In this document: positions 26,163 through 34,715 of the stretch, one piece after another
How positions within the stretch are numbered: the stretch's first letter is position 1
Layout: each line of letters opens with the position of its first letter
Notes under the pieces: model-generated
Databases searched by the model: none
The model's input: the letters and a program-made list of their open reading frames with translations, nothing else
Told to the model about the DNA's origin: nothing
Translations under genes and position numbers: made by a program
Source: Lentisphaerota bacterium
Lineage (GTDB): Bacteria; Verrucomicrobiota; Kiritimatiellia; UBA8416; JABMPJ01
Direction: 5' to 3'
NCBI GenBank assembly: GCA_013203785.1
Contig: JABMPJ010000012.1
Coordinates: 1 to 55,150, forward strand
Length of the DNA: 55,150 nt

Positions 26163-27110
26163 TTACAGCGCTGCCGCAATGGCCTTCTTCATCGTGCGAA
26201 TATTGTAGCAGCCGTCCGTATCCGTCAGTTCACCTGCGCGATAGGCCTGAGCAATCTCCTTCATCGCATCGGCTACGCAGTACTGGGGCGAATACCCCGT
26301 CGCGAGGAGCTTCTGCGAACTGAGGCGGTATGAGCGGGGATCATTGGACTCACTCACCACGATCTCTGCAGCGGCCACTTCAACAGCACGCTCGGCAATG
26401 GATAGGATGGAGATGTTCTCAAACCCCGCGTTGTAGATTCCCGACACAGAGGCCCCTTTTTTCAAGAAATGGAGGTACACCCCAACCAGATCCTGAACAT
26501 GGATGTTGGGGCGGGTCTGATCACCGCCGAAGACCGTGATCCGGCCATTGGCCAGGGCCTGCATCGTAAGCATATTGACGGACAGATCAAGCCGCATGCG
26601 CGGAGAGAGCCCGCATACGGTTGCTGGCCGGGCAATCTGAATGGTGATTTGATCGCCGTAGCTAAGGAGCACACGCTCACTGATCATCTTGGTCTTGTTG
26701 TAATCGCTTATCGGGACCAGCGACAACTCCTCTGTGACCTGCTCCTCATCCTTGACGCCATACACGCTGCCCGAGCTCGCATAGATGAACTGTTTCACCC
26801 CGCACGCGATGGCGAGCTCGACCAAGCCCATTGTGGCCAGAACGTTCACTTCCCAAGAGAGGCCAGAGTCGATCTCTGCACAGGGATCGTTGGCCACGTT
26901 GGCCAGATGGATGACCGCATCCTGACCCGCCATAGGGACACGTTCAGTCCCGCGAATATCGCCCTCGATTACGGTGAGATTATCATGCTCCGCGAGGTGG
27001 TTTCCAAACCACATGATGTCATAGACCGTCACGCTGTGGCCCTCTTCCAGAAGCCGCTGGCATAACACCGACCCCACATACCCACAGCCGCCAATGACCA
27101 ATATTCTCAT
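26163..27110 (-). CDS. NAD-dependent sugar epimerase/dehydratase
   Basis: A 315-residue extended SDR with the Rossmann motif VIGGCGYVGSVL, then a YASSGSVYG Ser/Thr site and YNKTK as YxxxK. It resembles UDP-glucose 4-epimerase-like enzymes that act on nucleotide sugars. Short length and good conservation of catalytic residues suggest an active enzyme. It is separated by 39 bp from the next epimerase gene upstream. Confidence 0.8.
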   Translation of the reverse strand: MRILVIGGCGYVGSVLCQRLLEEGHSVTVYDIMWFGNHLAEHDNLTVIEGDIRGTERVPMAGQDAVIHLANVANDPCAEIDSGLSWEVNVLATMGLVELAIACGVKQFIYASSGSVYGVKDEEQVTEELSLVPISDYNKTKMISERVLLSYGDQITIQIARPATVCGLSPRMRLDLSVNMLTMQALANGRITVFGGDQTRPNIHVQDLVGVYLHFLKKGASVSGIYNAGFENISILSIAERAVEVAAAEIVVSESNDPRSYRLSSQKLLATGYSPQYCVADAMKEIAQAYRAGELTDTDGCYNIRTMKKAIAAAL

Positions 27111-27149
27111 CGCACTATTCCTTGTGATTTCATGCTCTTGCAGTGCTAC

Positions 27150-28136
27150 CTACGCTTTGTGAACATACTGTTGAGGCTGCCGCAGCAGTTCATCCAAATT
27201 ATCCCGCACCCACCCGATCACGCGATCAACCCCTTGTTCGAGGCTGACTTCCGAGGCCCAGCCCAGGCGCTCTTTTGCCGCTGTGCAATCGAGAAGATAG
27301 GCGGAATCCTTCCCGAGCCGGTCGCCAACGACATCAACATGATCCTCAAAACTCACAGAGAGCTGATCCGCCACCAATTCAACAAGCGCACGGATCGAAA
27401 TATTACGATCTGTGGCCAGATGAAACACTGCCCCCACAGCCCCTTTCTCGGCGGCCAACTGCGTGCCCCTTGAGACATCATCAATATGTATGAAGGAGCG
27501 CACGGACGTGCCGCCCCCTTGAAGCTGAAGCTTCTGGTTGGTCAGGAAGCAGAGCGCGGCGCGGGGAATGATCCGATAGAGTTGCTGATGCGCGCCAAAC
27601 ACATTCGCGGCGCGAGTGGACACGACGGGAAACGCATAGGCATCCACGAATGACGCGAGACTCATGTCCGCTGCGGCCCGAGACACGGCGTACGGGGTGC
27701 TGGGGTTGAACGGATGGTGTTCATGCACCAGCCCCGAACACGATCCGTAGACCTCTGGGGTCGAAATGTGCACGTAGCGCTTCAACCAGTCGCAAGAGCG
27801 AAGCCGATCATGAAACATCACGGTGGCCACTGCATTGGTCTGGAACCAGTGCTCCGGGTGATCCCAGCTTTGCCCCACCATGCTCTGGGCCGCATAGTTG
27901 ACGACATAATCAGGCCGGAAACGGTTCAACTCGCTGATCATCGCTTCCAGATCGCGGTTCAAGTCCATCTGACAGAACCTGAAGGAGCCCTCATCGACAC
28001 CTGCATAAGGAAGAAACACGGGATGAATCTCGGCTGATCGGCTGATCCCGACCACATCGTGCCCGTCTTTTAACAAGTGAGCAATGAAGTTGGATCCCGA
28101 AAAGGAGTTACTTCCTATGACTGCATATCGCCCCAT
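27150..28136 (-). CDS. NAD-dependent epimerase/dehydratase with YxxxR active site
   Basis: A 328-residue extended SDR of the dTDP-glucose dehydratase-like group. The Rossmann motif is VIGSNSFSGSNF, HISTPEVYG carries the threonine and acid/base pair, and the normal YxxxK reads YAVSR, with Arg for Lys. I recall YAVSRAA in homologues from O-antigen loci, so it may be functional rather than decayed. Both a GTG at 28142 and an ATG at 28136 are possible starts; the ATG matches the normal N-terminus (MGRYAVIG). Confidence 0.75.
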   Translation of the reverse strand: MGRYAVIGSNSFSGSNFIAHLLKDGHDVVGISRSAEIHPVFLPYAGVDEGSFRFCQMDLNRDLEAMISELNRFRPDYVVNYAAQSMVGQSWDHPEHWFQTNAVATVMFHDRLRSCDWLKRYVHISTPEVYGSCSGLVHEHHPFNPSTPYAVSRAAADMSLASFVDAYAFPVVSTRAANVFGAHQQLYRIIPRAALCFLTNQKLQLQGGGTSVRSFIHIDDVSRGTQLAAEKGAVGAVFHLATDRNISIRALVELVADQLSVSFEDHVDVVGDRLGKDSAYLLDCTAAKERLGWASEVSLEQGVDRVIGWVRDNLDELLRQPQQYVHKA

Positions 28137-28149
28137 GGACACTCGCTCT

Positions 28150-29691
28150 CTAAACGCTCAACATCGCCTCCGACCCCTTCAGGAATCGGCTTTTCTTTAC
28201 ATTCAGTGAATTTCCTACATACCGAACGGCCTCGGCACCAGCGAGTTGCCCCATGAATGTCGCCGTCTTTATGGGAAGCCCCGAACACGCCGCCAGCGAG
28301 GCGACCGAGCAGAAGGCATCCCCAGCGCCAATCGTGTCGATGATGTTGACCTCGAAGGGCGGGCACTGTATGGACTCCTCCCCTTCTCGCTCCCCGAGGG
28401 TCTCGGTGCCACCGCGCGTGAGCCATGCATATTGAGCTCCAAACGCTTTTCTGAGGTGTTGGAGTTCAGCGGAAAAATCCATGGCCTTTCGCCCAACGGC
28501 CAACTTCATCTCGGTCTCATCGAGAGAGAACGAATCGGCCCGGTGGTACTGCCTGTTGATCAGATTAAAACCATGATTGTTTGCGTTCGTCTGACAGTTG
28601 AGACTCAGGAATGGCGCTTTCTCCTGTACGAAACTGCGGACATCGGGCCCCATGACGCCATGTCCAAAATCCATAACCAGAACCAGATCCACATCAGCGA
28701 TGAACTGGCCAATGCGCTCGATAAGATAGCGCTGAACGTCGCCCCCTGGATGTGCCTCGTCGATATAGTTCACCGAGAACAGCTTACTCAGCTCTTTCCC
28801 CGTCGGTAGTGGCTCGACGAAGCGCTGCTTCACGACGGTGGTGAACTCGGGGATGCGGACAATCTCATCTTCGTTAGGATGAACATATCTGGAGATCTCA
28901 TCCTCGACCCACGCTTCTGTGCCCACCAGACTGACAAGCTTGACATTCTCTGTGAACTCCCGGATGTGTCTGAACACAGCCAGCGTGCCCCCTGCCTGGG
29001 TTTCTTCCCCAAGAAAACGCCCTGAGAGAATCCGGTTCTTGGAGGTCAGCCCCTGCACGTTGACTGTTGAGTAGCGGTCAAAGATTGTATCCCCTATGAT
29101 CAAGACACGCTTATCCGAGAACGACTCAACCGCACGCCTGAAATGTTCTTTATCGCACTCGCTCGCGACCTCCTTGCAGAATGACTTGACCTGCGGAGCA
29201 TAGGCATCGAAATGCTGGTTAAGCAGGCGCGTTGAGCTAAATACCACAGAGCCGACATAGGCCATCTTGCCGCCAAAATGCTCAACAGCCTTGCGGTCAT
29301 TGACGATGTTCCCCGTGACATCAACGGTATCCTGGGCATATTCCTTGCCCTTGCAGTAGACACTCGGCTTGACACATTCAATCGCTTCTACCGCCGCGGG
29401 AAAGGGAATCAGAACGACGTAGTCAACGCACGCGAGCGCGGCGAGGGAGCGCACGCGAAGCTGGTCACTGAAGAGAGGGCGGCCGGGCCCCTTGTTCACG
29501 TGCTCCTCGTCGGTTACGGTGACAACCAGTACATCCCCGAGCGCCTTTGCCTCCTCAAAATGAACGGTATGCCCAGGGTGCAAGAGATCAAAGGTGCCGT
29601 GGCATTGCACCACGCGCTTCCCCTGCCGCCTCAGTTCGTCGAACAGGGCCGGCGCATCCTGATAGGCTATCTCTTTGCTGCTTGTCTTCAT
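28150..29691 (-). CDS. bifunctional nucleotidyltransferase-PfkB kinase (HldE-like, reversed domain order)
   Basis: A 513-residue fusion. Residues ~27-160 are a cytidylyltransferase-like domain with CHGTFDLLHPGH and FSSTRLL. Residues ~190-505 are a PfkB/ribokinase domain ending in DTIGAGDAFCS (residues 452-462). Heptose enzyme HldE has the kinase first, so the order here is reversed. It would phosphorylate a sugar-7- or sugar-1-position and activate it with a nucleotide. With the GmhA-like isomerase at 33156 it suggests a heptose-type nucleotide sugar. It is the first gene of the minus-strand run; the ATG at 29691 was chosen because the long upstream extension lacks any domain. Confidence 0.8.
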   Translation of the reverse strand: MKTSSKEIAYQDAPALFDELRRQGKRVVQCHGTFDLLHPGHTVHFEEAKALGDVLVVTVTDEEHVNKGPGRPLFSDQLRVRSLAALACVDYVVLIPFPAAVEAIECVKPSVYCKGKEYAQDTVDVTGNIVNDRKAVEHFGGKMAYVGSVVFSSTRLLNQHFDAYAPQVKSFCKEVASECDKEHFRRAVESFSDKRVLIIGDTIFDRYSTVNVQGLTSKNRILSGRFLGEETQAGGTLAVFRHIREFTENVKLVSLVGTEAWVEDEISRYVHPNEDEIVRIPEFTTVVKQRFVEPLPTGKELSKLFSVNYIDEAHPGGDVQRYLIERIGQFIADVDLVLVMDFGHGVMGPDVRSFVQEKAPFLSLNCQTNANNHGFNLINRQYHRADSFSLDETEMKLAVGRKAMDFSAELQHLRKAFGAQYAWLTRGGTETLGEREGEESIQCPPFEVNIIDTIGAGDAFCSVASLAACSGLPIKTATFMGQLAGAEAVRYVGNSLNVKKSRFLKGSEAMLSV

Positions 29692-30075
29692 GTTGCTCTC
29701 GTGGCTATGGGCCCAGTCCTGCGGGAGAGTTCCAGGAACGCTCTCTGACAACCACCATCGGTTCGTGCTTTGCAGAATCCCATTGCGATCAGTTCGATAA
29801 CATAGCAAGAACAACCCCGGCACACAGCACAAAAATGGGTGCCGATGGGGGCCTGGCGTGCCCTGAACAGGCGCGCACTGTGTGCGGAAACGGTCACTTA
29901 ACCGAGATAAAAGTCCGGCCGCAGGAATGTGCCCCGTTCGACACGAGGGCGAAAGTGGCGCTGCCGGTGAACGAGGACCAGCATGAGCCATCCGCAGACG
30001 CATCGAAATGTATGGACCCCATGCAGGAATCTCCAGTATTGTGGGGAAAACGTATCATCCGTCCAAGGTATACCT
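29692..30075. other. 384-bp divergent intergenic (promoter) region
   Basis: This gap lies between the divergent nucleotidyltransferase-kinase and CMP-sugar synthetase genes, so both promoters should be here. I see no gene and no convincing sigma-70 pair. A 5' extension of the left gene's frame covers it but has no recognisable domain. Confidence 0.5.
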
Positions 30076-30771
30076 ATGTCTGAGATTCTTGCTGTCATTC
30101 CGGCGCGTGGTGGGTCGAAGGGCGTCCCGCACAAGAACCGTAGATTGATCGCAGGGAAACCGCTCATCGCCTGGACGGTGGAGGCGGCCGTGGCCGCTAC
30201 GCTCGTTAATCGTGTCGTGGTCTCCACGGATGATGACGAAATCGCCAAACTCTCGAAAGCATCCGGCGCAGAGGTGATCATGCGCCCGGCGTCCATCAGT
30301 GGCGACATGGCCACATCAGAATCTGCGCTGCTGCATGCGCTGGATGCCTTGCGAGAGCAGGAGCACTATGACCCTGACATCCTCGTATTCCTTCAGTGCA
30401 CATCCCCCCTCCGCTCAGAAACGGACATAGACAGGGCCATTGAGGCATTGGTGGCTGCGAATGCGGACAGCCTGCTGTCAGTGGTGCAGACGACCAAATT
30501 TTTCTGGCGGCTGAATGGCGATCAAGCCGAATCTGTAAATTACGACTTCATGCAGCGCCCCCGTCACCAGGACCTGGAACCTCTCTATCTTGAGAACGGC
30601 TCCATCTATGTGCTGAAGCCGGACATACTCCGGACGCACAACAATCGGCTGGGCGGAAAAATCATGACCTTCCCGATGCCGCAGTGTTCCGCAATTGATA
30701 TCGATACCGCGGAGGATTTTGAGTTGGCGGAACAGGCGCTGCGGGGCAGCAACAGTGAGAATGTTTCATGA
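30076..30771 (+). CDS. acylneuraminate (nonulosonate) cytidylyltransferase family protein
   Basis: A 231-residue enzyme of the NeuA/KdsB superfamily. It starts with AVIPARGGSKGVPHKN, the CTP-binding signature, and has FLQCTSPLR, then AIDIDTAEDFELAE at the C-terminus, where the metal-binding aspartates lie. It makes a CMP-activated acidic sugar in the cytoplasm. Its stop overlaps the start of the NeuB fusion gene (ATGA), so the synthase and the activating enzyme are coupled. Whether the product is sialic, legionaminic, pseudaminic or another nonulosonic acid cannot be told. Confidence 0.85.
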   Translation: MSEILAVIPARGGSKGVPHKNRRLIAGKPLIAWTVEAAVAATLVNRVVVSTDDDEIAKLSKASGAEVIMRPASISGDMATSESALLHALDALREQEHYDPDILVFLQCTSPLRSETDIDRAIEALVAANADSLLSVVQTTKFFWRLNGDQAESVNYDFMQRPRHQDLEPLYLENGSIYVLKPDILRTHNNRLGGKIMTFPMPQCSAIDIDTAEDFELAEQALRGSNSENVS

Positions 30772-33020
30772 TTATTCTGCACGACATCAAGCCATTTTGT
30801 ATCTACTCGGATGAGTCGATCGGTGTCGCTCTGAACAAAATCGACAGCAACACGTGCGGGATCATTTTCTGCCTGGATCAGGCGGGAGTGGTTGAGGGCG
30901 TTTTGTCGGATGGAGATTTCCGGCGCTGGCTGCTACGCCAGGAAGCCGTGCGACTTGACACACCAGTGGGTGAGGTGGCCAACACGACATTTGTCAGCGC
31001 TCTGGCATCTGACCAGCCCGAAGCAATAAGTCGCCTCTTCTCCTCAAGCATACGGATGCTACCACTGCTTGATGCTCAGGGGCGTATAAGCGCCATTGCG
31101 CGTCCCCGCGCCGATGGCGAAGGGGTTCGCATTGGTGCGTTCGAGATTACAGAGCATTCACCTGTATTTACGCTGGCAGAGATAGGCATCAACCACAACG
31201 GGAGTGCCGATCAGGCGCGAGCGTTGATTGATGCCGCCCACGACGCGGGGGCCAGTTGCGTGAAATTTCAAATGCGAGACCTGGACAGCCTATACAGAAG
31301 CGATATGCAGGCCAATACAGGCGAGGATCTTGGGGTCCAGTATACCATGGGCCTGATCGAGCGCTTTGAACTGCCTGTGGATGTCATGTTCTCCCTGTTC
31401 GACTACGCTAAATCACAAGGCATTCTATCCATATGTACTCCATGGGATTCCGCCACGCTGACTAGACTCGAAGCGTATGGCATGCCAGCCTACAAGATAG
31501 CCTCGGCGGACCTGACAAACAGCTCCCTTCTTAAGGAGATTGCGCAAACGTACAAACCGGTGATTCTCTCAACAGGGATGTCGACTGAGGACGAAATCAG
31601 AGAAGCTGTGGCGCTTTTGCGAAGACATGGAGCATCGTATGTGTTGCTTCACTGCAACTCGACCTACCCAACCCCTTTTCGAGATGTGAACCTCCGCTAC
31701 CTGAAGCGGCTGCACGACATTGGAGGCTGTCCGGTCGGCTACTCGGGACACGAGCGCGGCATTCACGTCGCCATAGCCGCCGTGGCGTGCGGGGCGCGAG
31801 TGATCGAGAAGCACATTACTCTGGATCGCTCGGCGGAAGGTCCTGATCACAGAGTCAGCCTACTGCCCTCTGAGTTCAAGGAACTCGTGCGAGCCGCCAA
31901 GGACGTCGAGGAAGCCACCGGCAGCGATGCGCCCCGACGCATCAGCCAAGGTGAGGCACTGAACCGAGCTACACTGGCCAAGAGCTTGGTGGCAACAAGA
32001 GATGTGAAGGCAGGCAGCCTTATTACGGCAGCCGACATAGGAATCAAGAGTCCCGGACGCGGCCTGCAACCCAACCGCATGAGAGAGCTGATCGGATGCA
32101 CCATTCGCCGTGACATGGCGACCAACGAGTTCTTCTTTCCGAGTGACCTCGCGGACGACGAAGTGGCGGCCCGCCACTACGCGTTCGGGCGCCCATGGGG
32201 TGTCACGGTCCGATGGCATGATTTTCTCCCCATCGTAAAAAAATCCAACCCACAGTTTCTTGAGTTTCATCTGAGCTACAAGGACATGGATGAAGCGTAT
32301 CTCTCCTATTTTGACGAACCGCTCGACATGGACCTCAAGGTTCATAGTCCCGATACGTTTGAGGGAGACCACCTGCTTGATCTGGCCAACCCGGATACAG
32401 CACATCGGCAACGCTCCATTGCCGAGCTTCAGCGAGTCGTGAACCTGACACGTGATTTGACGCCCTATTTTAAACGGGCGACCCGGCCCGTAATCATCGC
32501 CAGCCTCGGAGGGTTCTCTGAGCATGATTTTTTGCCCCCAGATGTGGTGGCCGAACGCTATAAACTGATGGCGGACAGCTTGAATCAGATAGATTCGGAA
32601 GGTGTCGAGATTGTTGGCCAGACGCTCCCCCCGTTCCCATGGTATTTCGGGGGACAGATGCATCTGAACCTATTCGTAAATCCCGAGGATACGGTCGACT
32701 TCTGCCAACAGAACCAGTTGCGGCTGTGCTTCGACATTAGCCACTCCAAGCTCGCATGTAACCATTTTGGGACATCCTTTGGTGCTTTTGTTGAGGCGGT
32801 AGGGCCATACGTCGCCCACCTGCATCTGGCCGATGCCAAGGGCGTAGACGGAGAAGGGCTACAGATTGGCGAAGGCGACATCGACTTCCCTGCACTGCGT
32901 GGCCAGCTCGACCGACTCAGCCCCAGCGCCTCATTCATTCCCGAAATTTGGCAAGGGCACAAGAACCACGGTGAGGGCTTCTGGATCGCGCTGGAGCGAC
33001 TCGAAGCTCAGGGCTGGTAG
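30768..33020 (+). CDS. CBS - NeuB synthase - SAF - TIM-barrel isomerase fusion
   Basis: A 750-residue multidomain protein. Residues 1-115 look like a pair of CBS motifs. Residues ~130-375 are a NeuB/PseI-type synthase (TLAEIGINHNG, CVKFQMRD, YKIASADLTN, GYSGHE, EKHITLDR), which condenses PEP with an amino-sugar. Residues ~400-460 are the SAF/antifreeze-like domain (LVATRDVKAGSLITAADI, SPGRGLQPN). Residues ~475-750 are a xylose-isomerase-like TIM barrel (HSPD, CFDISHSKL, HLHLADAKG). NeuB alone is ~350 residues; the CBS and barrel parts could add nucleotide regulation and substrate epimerisation. Confidence 0.85.
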   Translation: MIILHDIKPFCIYSDESIGVALNKIDSNTCGIIFCLDQAGVVEGVLSDGDFRRWLLRQEAVRLDTPVGEVANTTFVSALASDQPEAISRLFSSSIRMLPLLDAQGRISAIARPRADGEGVRIGAFEITEHSPVFTLAEIGINHNGSADQARALIDAAHDAGASCVKFQMRDLDSLYRSDMQANTGEDLGVQYTMGLIERFELPVDVMFSLFDYAKSQGILSICTPWDSATLTRLEAYGMPAYKIASADLTNSSLLKEIAQTYKPVILSTGMSTEDEIREAVALLRRHGASYVLLHCNSTYPTPFRDVNLRYLKRLHDIGGCPVGYSGHERGIHVAIAAVACGARVIEKHITLDRSAEGPDHRVSLLPSEFKELVRAAKDVEEATGSDAPRRISQGEALNRATLAKSLVATRDVKAGSLITAADIGIKSPGRGLQPNRMRELIGCTIRRDMATNEFFFPSDLADDEVAARHYAFGRPWGVTVRWHDFLPIVKKSNPQFLEFHLSYKDMDEAYLSYFDEPLDMDLKVHSPDTFEGDHLLDLANPDTAHRQRSIAELQRVVNLTRDLTPYFKRATRPVIIASLGGFSEHDFLPPDVVAERYKLMADSLNQIDSEGVEIVGQTLPPFPWYFGGQMHLNLFVNPEDTVDFCQQNQLRLCFDISHSKLACNHFGTSFGAFVEAVGPYVAHLHLADAKGVDGEGLQIGEGDIDFPALRGQLDRLSPSASFIPEIWQGHKNHGEGFWIALERLEAQGW

Positions 33021-33155
33021 CTCTCCACGGTCTCAATAGTGCAGGCCCCGTTTAGGGGTAGCCCTCGAAACCTTCCTTCTGCCACTCGTTGAAGGTTACC
33101 GCTGTGCAACACAGCGTACGCTCGGTCGGCCGATTGCCCCCAGCGCAAGGCGGGA

Positions 33156-33758
33156 CTACACGCCCTGGTCAGATTGCACCCCATCCATCCAATAGTGGAG
33201 GATGGCGGCATGGCTGGTCTCGGCATAGCCGTAAGTGTTAGCCGACACATAGATACTCAACTCGGCCAAGGTCCGCAACGGATTGCTGCTGTCCATGGCA
33301 GATAACCCAACCACAACTACACCAAGCTCCTTGGCGACGGCCACGGCGCTCAGCACGTTACGCGAGCATCCTGAACTACTAATCGCCACCAGCATATCGC
33401 CCTCCTTGGCGCGTCGGCGAAGGGGCTCCGCAAAGACATGCTCATAGCCCATGTCATTAGAAATCGCGGTTATGAGGGAGAGATCAGAGAATACCTCAGT
33501 ATGCAATTGGCCATTCTTGGCGAGATCTGCAGCATAGTGGCTCGCCATCGAGGCACTCGCTCCGTTGCCAATGAGGTAGATCGTACGGCCCTCTTTCTTG
33601 ATCTCGCGAGTCAGCTCTGCCCAGACCTTAAAGCCCTCATCGACGGAAATCTCTTTGCCTTCCCGAGTGAACTCTACGGAATTAAGGCAGGCGTGAAGCC
33701 CTTCTGCATACCCGGTCCAACAAGGCTCACGATTGTTAGCGCGCTCCATTCTCTTCAT
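33156..33758 (-). CDS. SIS-domain phosphosugar isomerase, GmhA-like
   Basis: A 200-residue SIS protein. LIGNGASASMASHYAADLAKNG and MLVAISSSGCSRNVLSA match phosphoheptose isomerases, with a normal length for GmhA (~190). It would convert sedoheptulose-7-phosphate to D-glycero-D-manno-heptose-7-phosphate or handle a related ketose phosphate, feeding the HldE-like fusion at 28150. It lies convergent with the NeuB fusion gene across 135 bp. That gap has only a short GGCCCC/GGGG-type hairpin near 33045 and no gene. Confidence 0.8.
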   Translation of the reverse strand: MKRMERANNREPCWTGYAEGLHACLNSVEFTREGKEISVDEGFKVWAELTREIKKEGRTIYLIGNGASASMASHYAADLAKNGQLHTEVFSDLSLITAISNDMGYEHVFAEPLRRRAKEGDMLVAISSSGCSRNVLSAVAVAKELGVVVVGLSAMDSSNPLRTLAELSIYVSANTYGYAETSHAAILHYWMDGVQSDQGV

Positions 33759-33888
33759 CCTTTCCCCGATGATTCAGTGCATGGCGGAGAGGAATGATAG
33801 AGCTCTCTGCACTCCCACAGCCACTGAGCAGTTTAGGCTTCCGCCAACTAAAAGGCACGCCAATTGATGCTCGGCTGAAGAAAAAGAA

Positions 33889-33920
33889 GAAATAGGGACG
33901 CACCTTCTGTCTTCTTCAGG
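33889..33920. repeat. 32-bp direct repeat, copy 1
   Basis: GAAATAGGGACGCACCTTCTG and the following CTTCTTCAGG recur with one mismatch at 33990-34021. The two copies bracket the ATPase 3'-end fragment at 33921-33983. Confidence 0.8.
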
Positions 33921-33983
33921 TCCACCGAACGCTTTGAGCAGGTGACCGAAAACGACTACATCGCCCCGTGGGATATGATCTAA
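33921..33983 (+). pseudogene. 3'-terminal fragment of an AAA/DUF4143 ATPase gene
   Basis: About 62 bp ending in TAA closely match the last codons of the ATPase gene at 35802-37037. The residues TERFEQVTENDY-(x)-APWDM are preserved. Nothing else of the gene is present. It is bounded on both sides by 32-bp direct repeats. Confidence 0.75.
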
Positions 33984-33989
33984 AGTGGA

Positions 33990-34021
33990 GAAATGGGGAC
34001 GCACCTTCTGTCTTCTTCAGG
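33990..34021. repeat. 32-bp direct repeat, copy 2
   Basis: The partner of 33889-33920, with GAAATGGGGACGCACCTTCT in place of GAAATAGGG. The reverse complement GGTGCGTCCCCATTTC is a motif I associate from memory with small transposon-related repeats in related genomes. Confidence 0.8.
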
Positions 34022-34030
34022 CCTGTGTCA

Positions 34031-34066
34031 TCTCATGCGCGCGGCGGGAAGGGGACGCCGCGCCCC
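34031..34066. repeat. partial copy of the GCGCGGC/GCCGCGC palindromic element
   Basis: TCTCATGCGCGCGGCGGGAA continuing into GGGGACGCCGCGCCCCAC resembles the right end of the element at 7659-7790 (ATGCGC, then GCGGCGGGAC, then GCCGCGCC). It is a solo, partly deleted copy with no matching left end. Confidence 0.55.
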
Positions 34067-34432
34067 ACGTCGTTGTTTGCTTGTCTGAGTATGTGTTGCG
34101 GATCTGATCTGCCTTGAGTTTGAGCTGGAATTGAGGAGATTGATCCTGTAACAAGCAGAGCAATGCGTAGCACAATGGGTGGGCTGACGCTGTGCCTTTC
34201 TTTGCACCTCTCCGGAACATTAAGAATGTCAACACGAACCTTCGGGCAATACACCCGGCAACAGCGCCTGGCACTGTTACAGCGATCTCGGTCGTTTCAA
34301 ACGCCGTGTCGTCCCCTTTATCACATGGGAACCTTTGCCAATTCTAAAGCCGCGGGAATAGCGTCGCCCTTGCGCTAACTTGAGTTCGTACATGTTCTAC
34401 GTTCCTGCGATTTTCGCTGATACCGCCCCGCT
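34067..34432. other. 366-bp stretch with no recognisable gene
   Basis: Several short open frames exist on both strands, the longest being 85 codons on the minus strand (34017-34274). None has a recognisable motif or good start. The stretch sits between fragments of other genes and is probably decayed DNA. Confidence 0.5.
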
Positions 34433-34591
34433 CACTTTGCGACCCTCTTCATCGGTTGGCTTCGCCGAAGCTGCGCAGGTCAAGCGATCACCCAAATGTT
34501 CCGCATTGGCAGCATCTGGCAAGGTCTGCGGCGGGTATTTGATATGATCGAGGACCGTCCGCTGGAGCTGGTGCAGAGGGGGGATTTTTGA
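34433..34591 (+). pseudogene. 3'-terminal remnant of a membrane GT2 glycosyltransferase gene
   Basis: From ATG 34496 the frame reads MFRIGSIWQGLRRVFDMIED then RPLELVQRGDF and stops. It aligns without gaps to the last 31 residues of the GT2 at 40092-41030, with about two thirds identical. Just upstream, CTTTGCGACCCTCTTCATC matches the preceding part of that gene, followed by a ~30-bp inserted stretch containing GGCTTCGCCGAAGC, a small palindrome. The rest of the gene is absent. Confidence 0.75.
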
Positions 34592-34715
34592 TCCGGCTTC
34601 GTCCCCGCTGCGCTGAACTACGCCGGGACAAGGGGGAGCGGGAAAGTTTGCCCGCAGACCCTACTACGCCCTGCGGGCTACGAAGGACAAGTAGGCCGCT
34701 GATTTGCGCCGAACA

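Noticed and set aside
34017..34274. 85-codon minus-strand ORF
   Set aside because: It overlaps a palindromic repeat and a direct repeat, has no recognisable motif and an unlikely composition.
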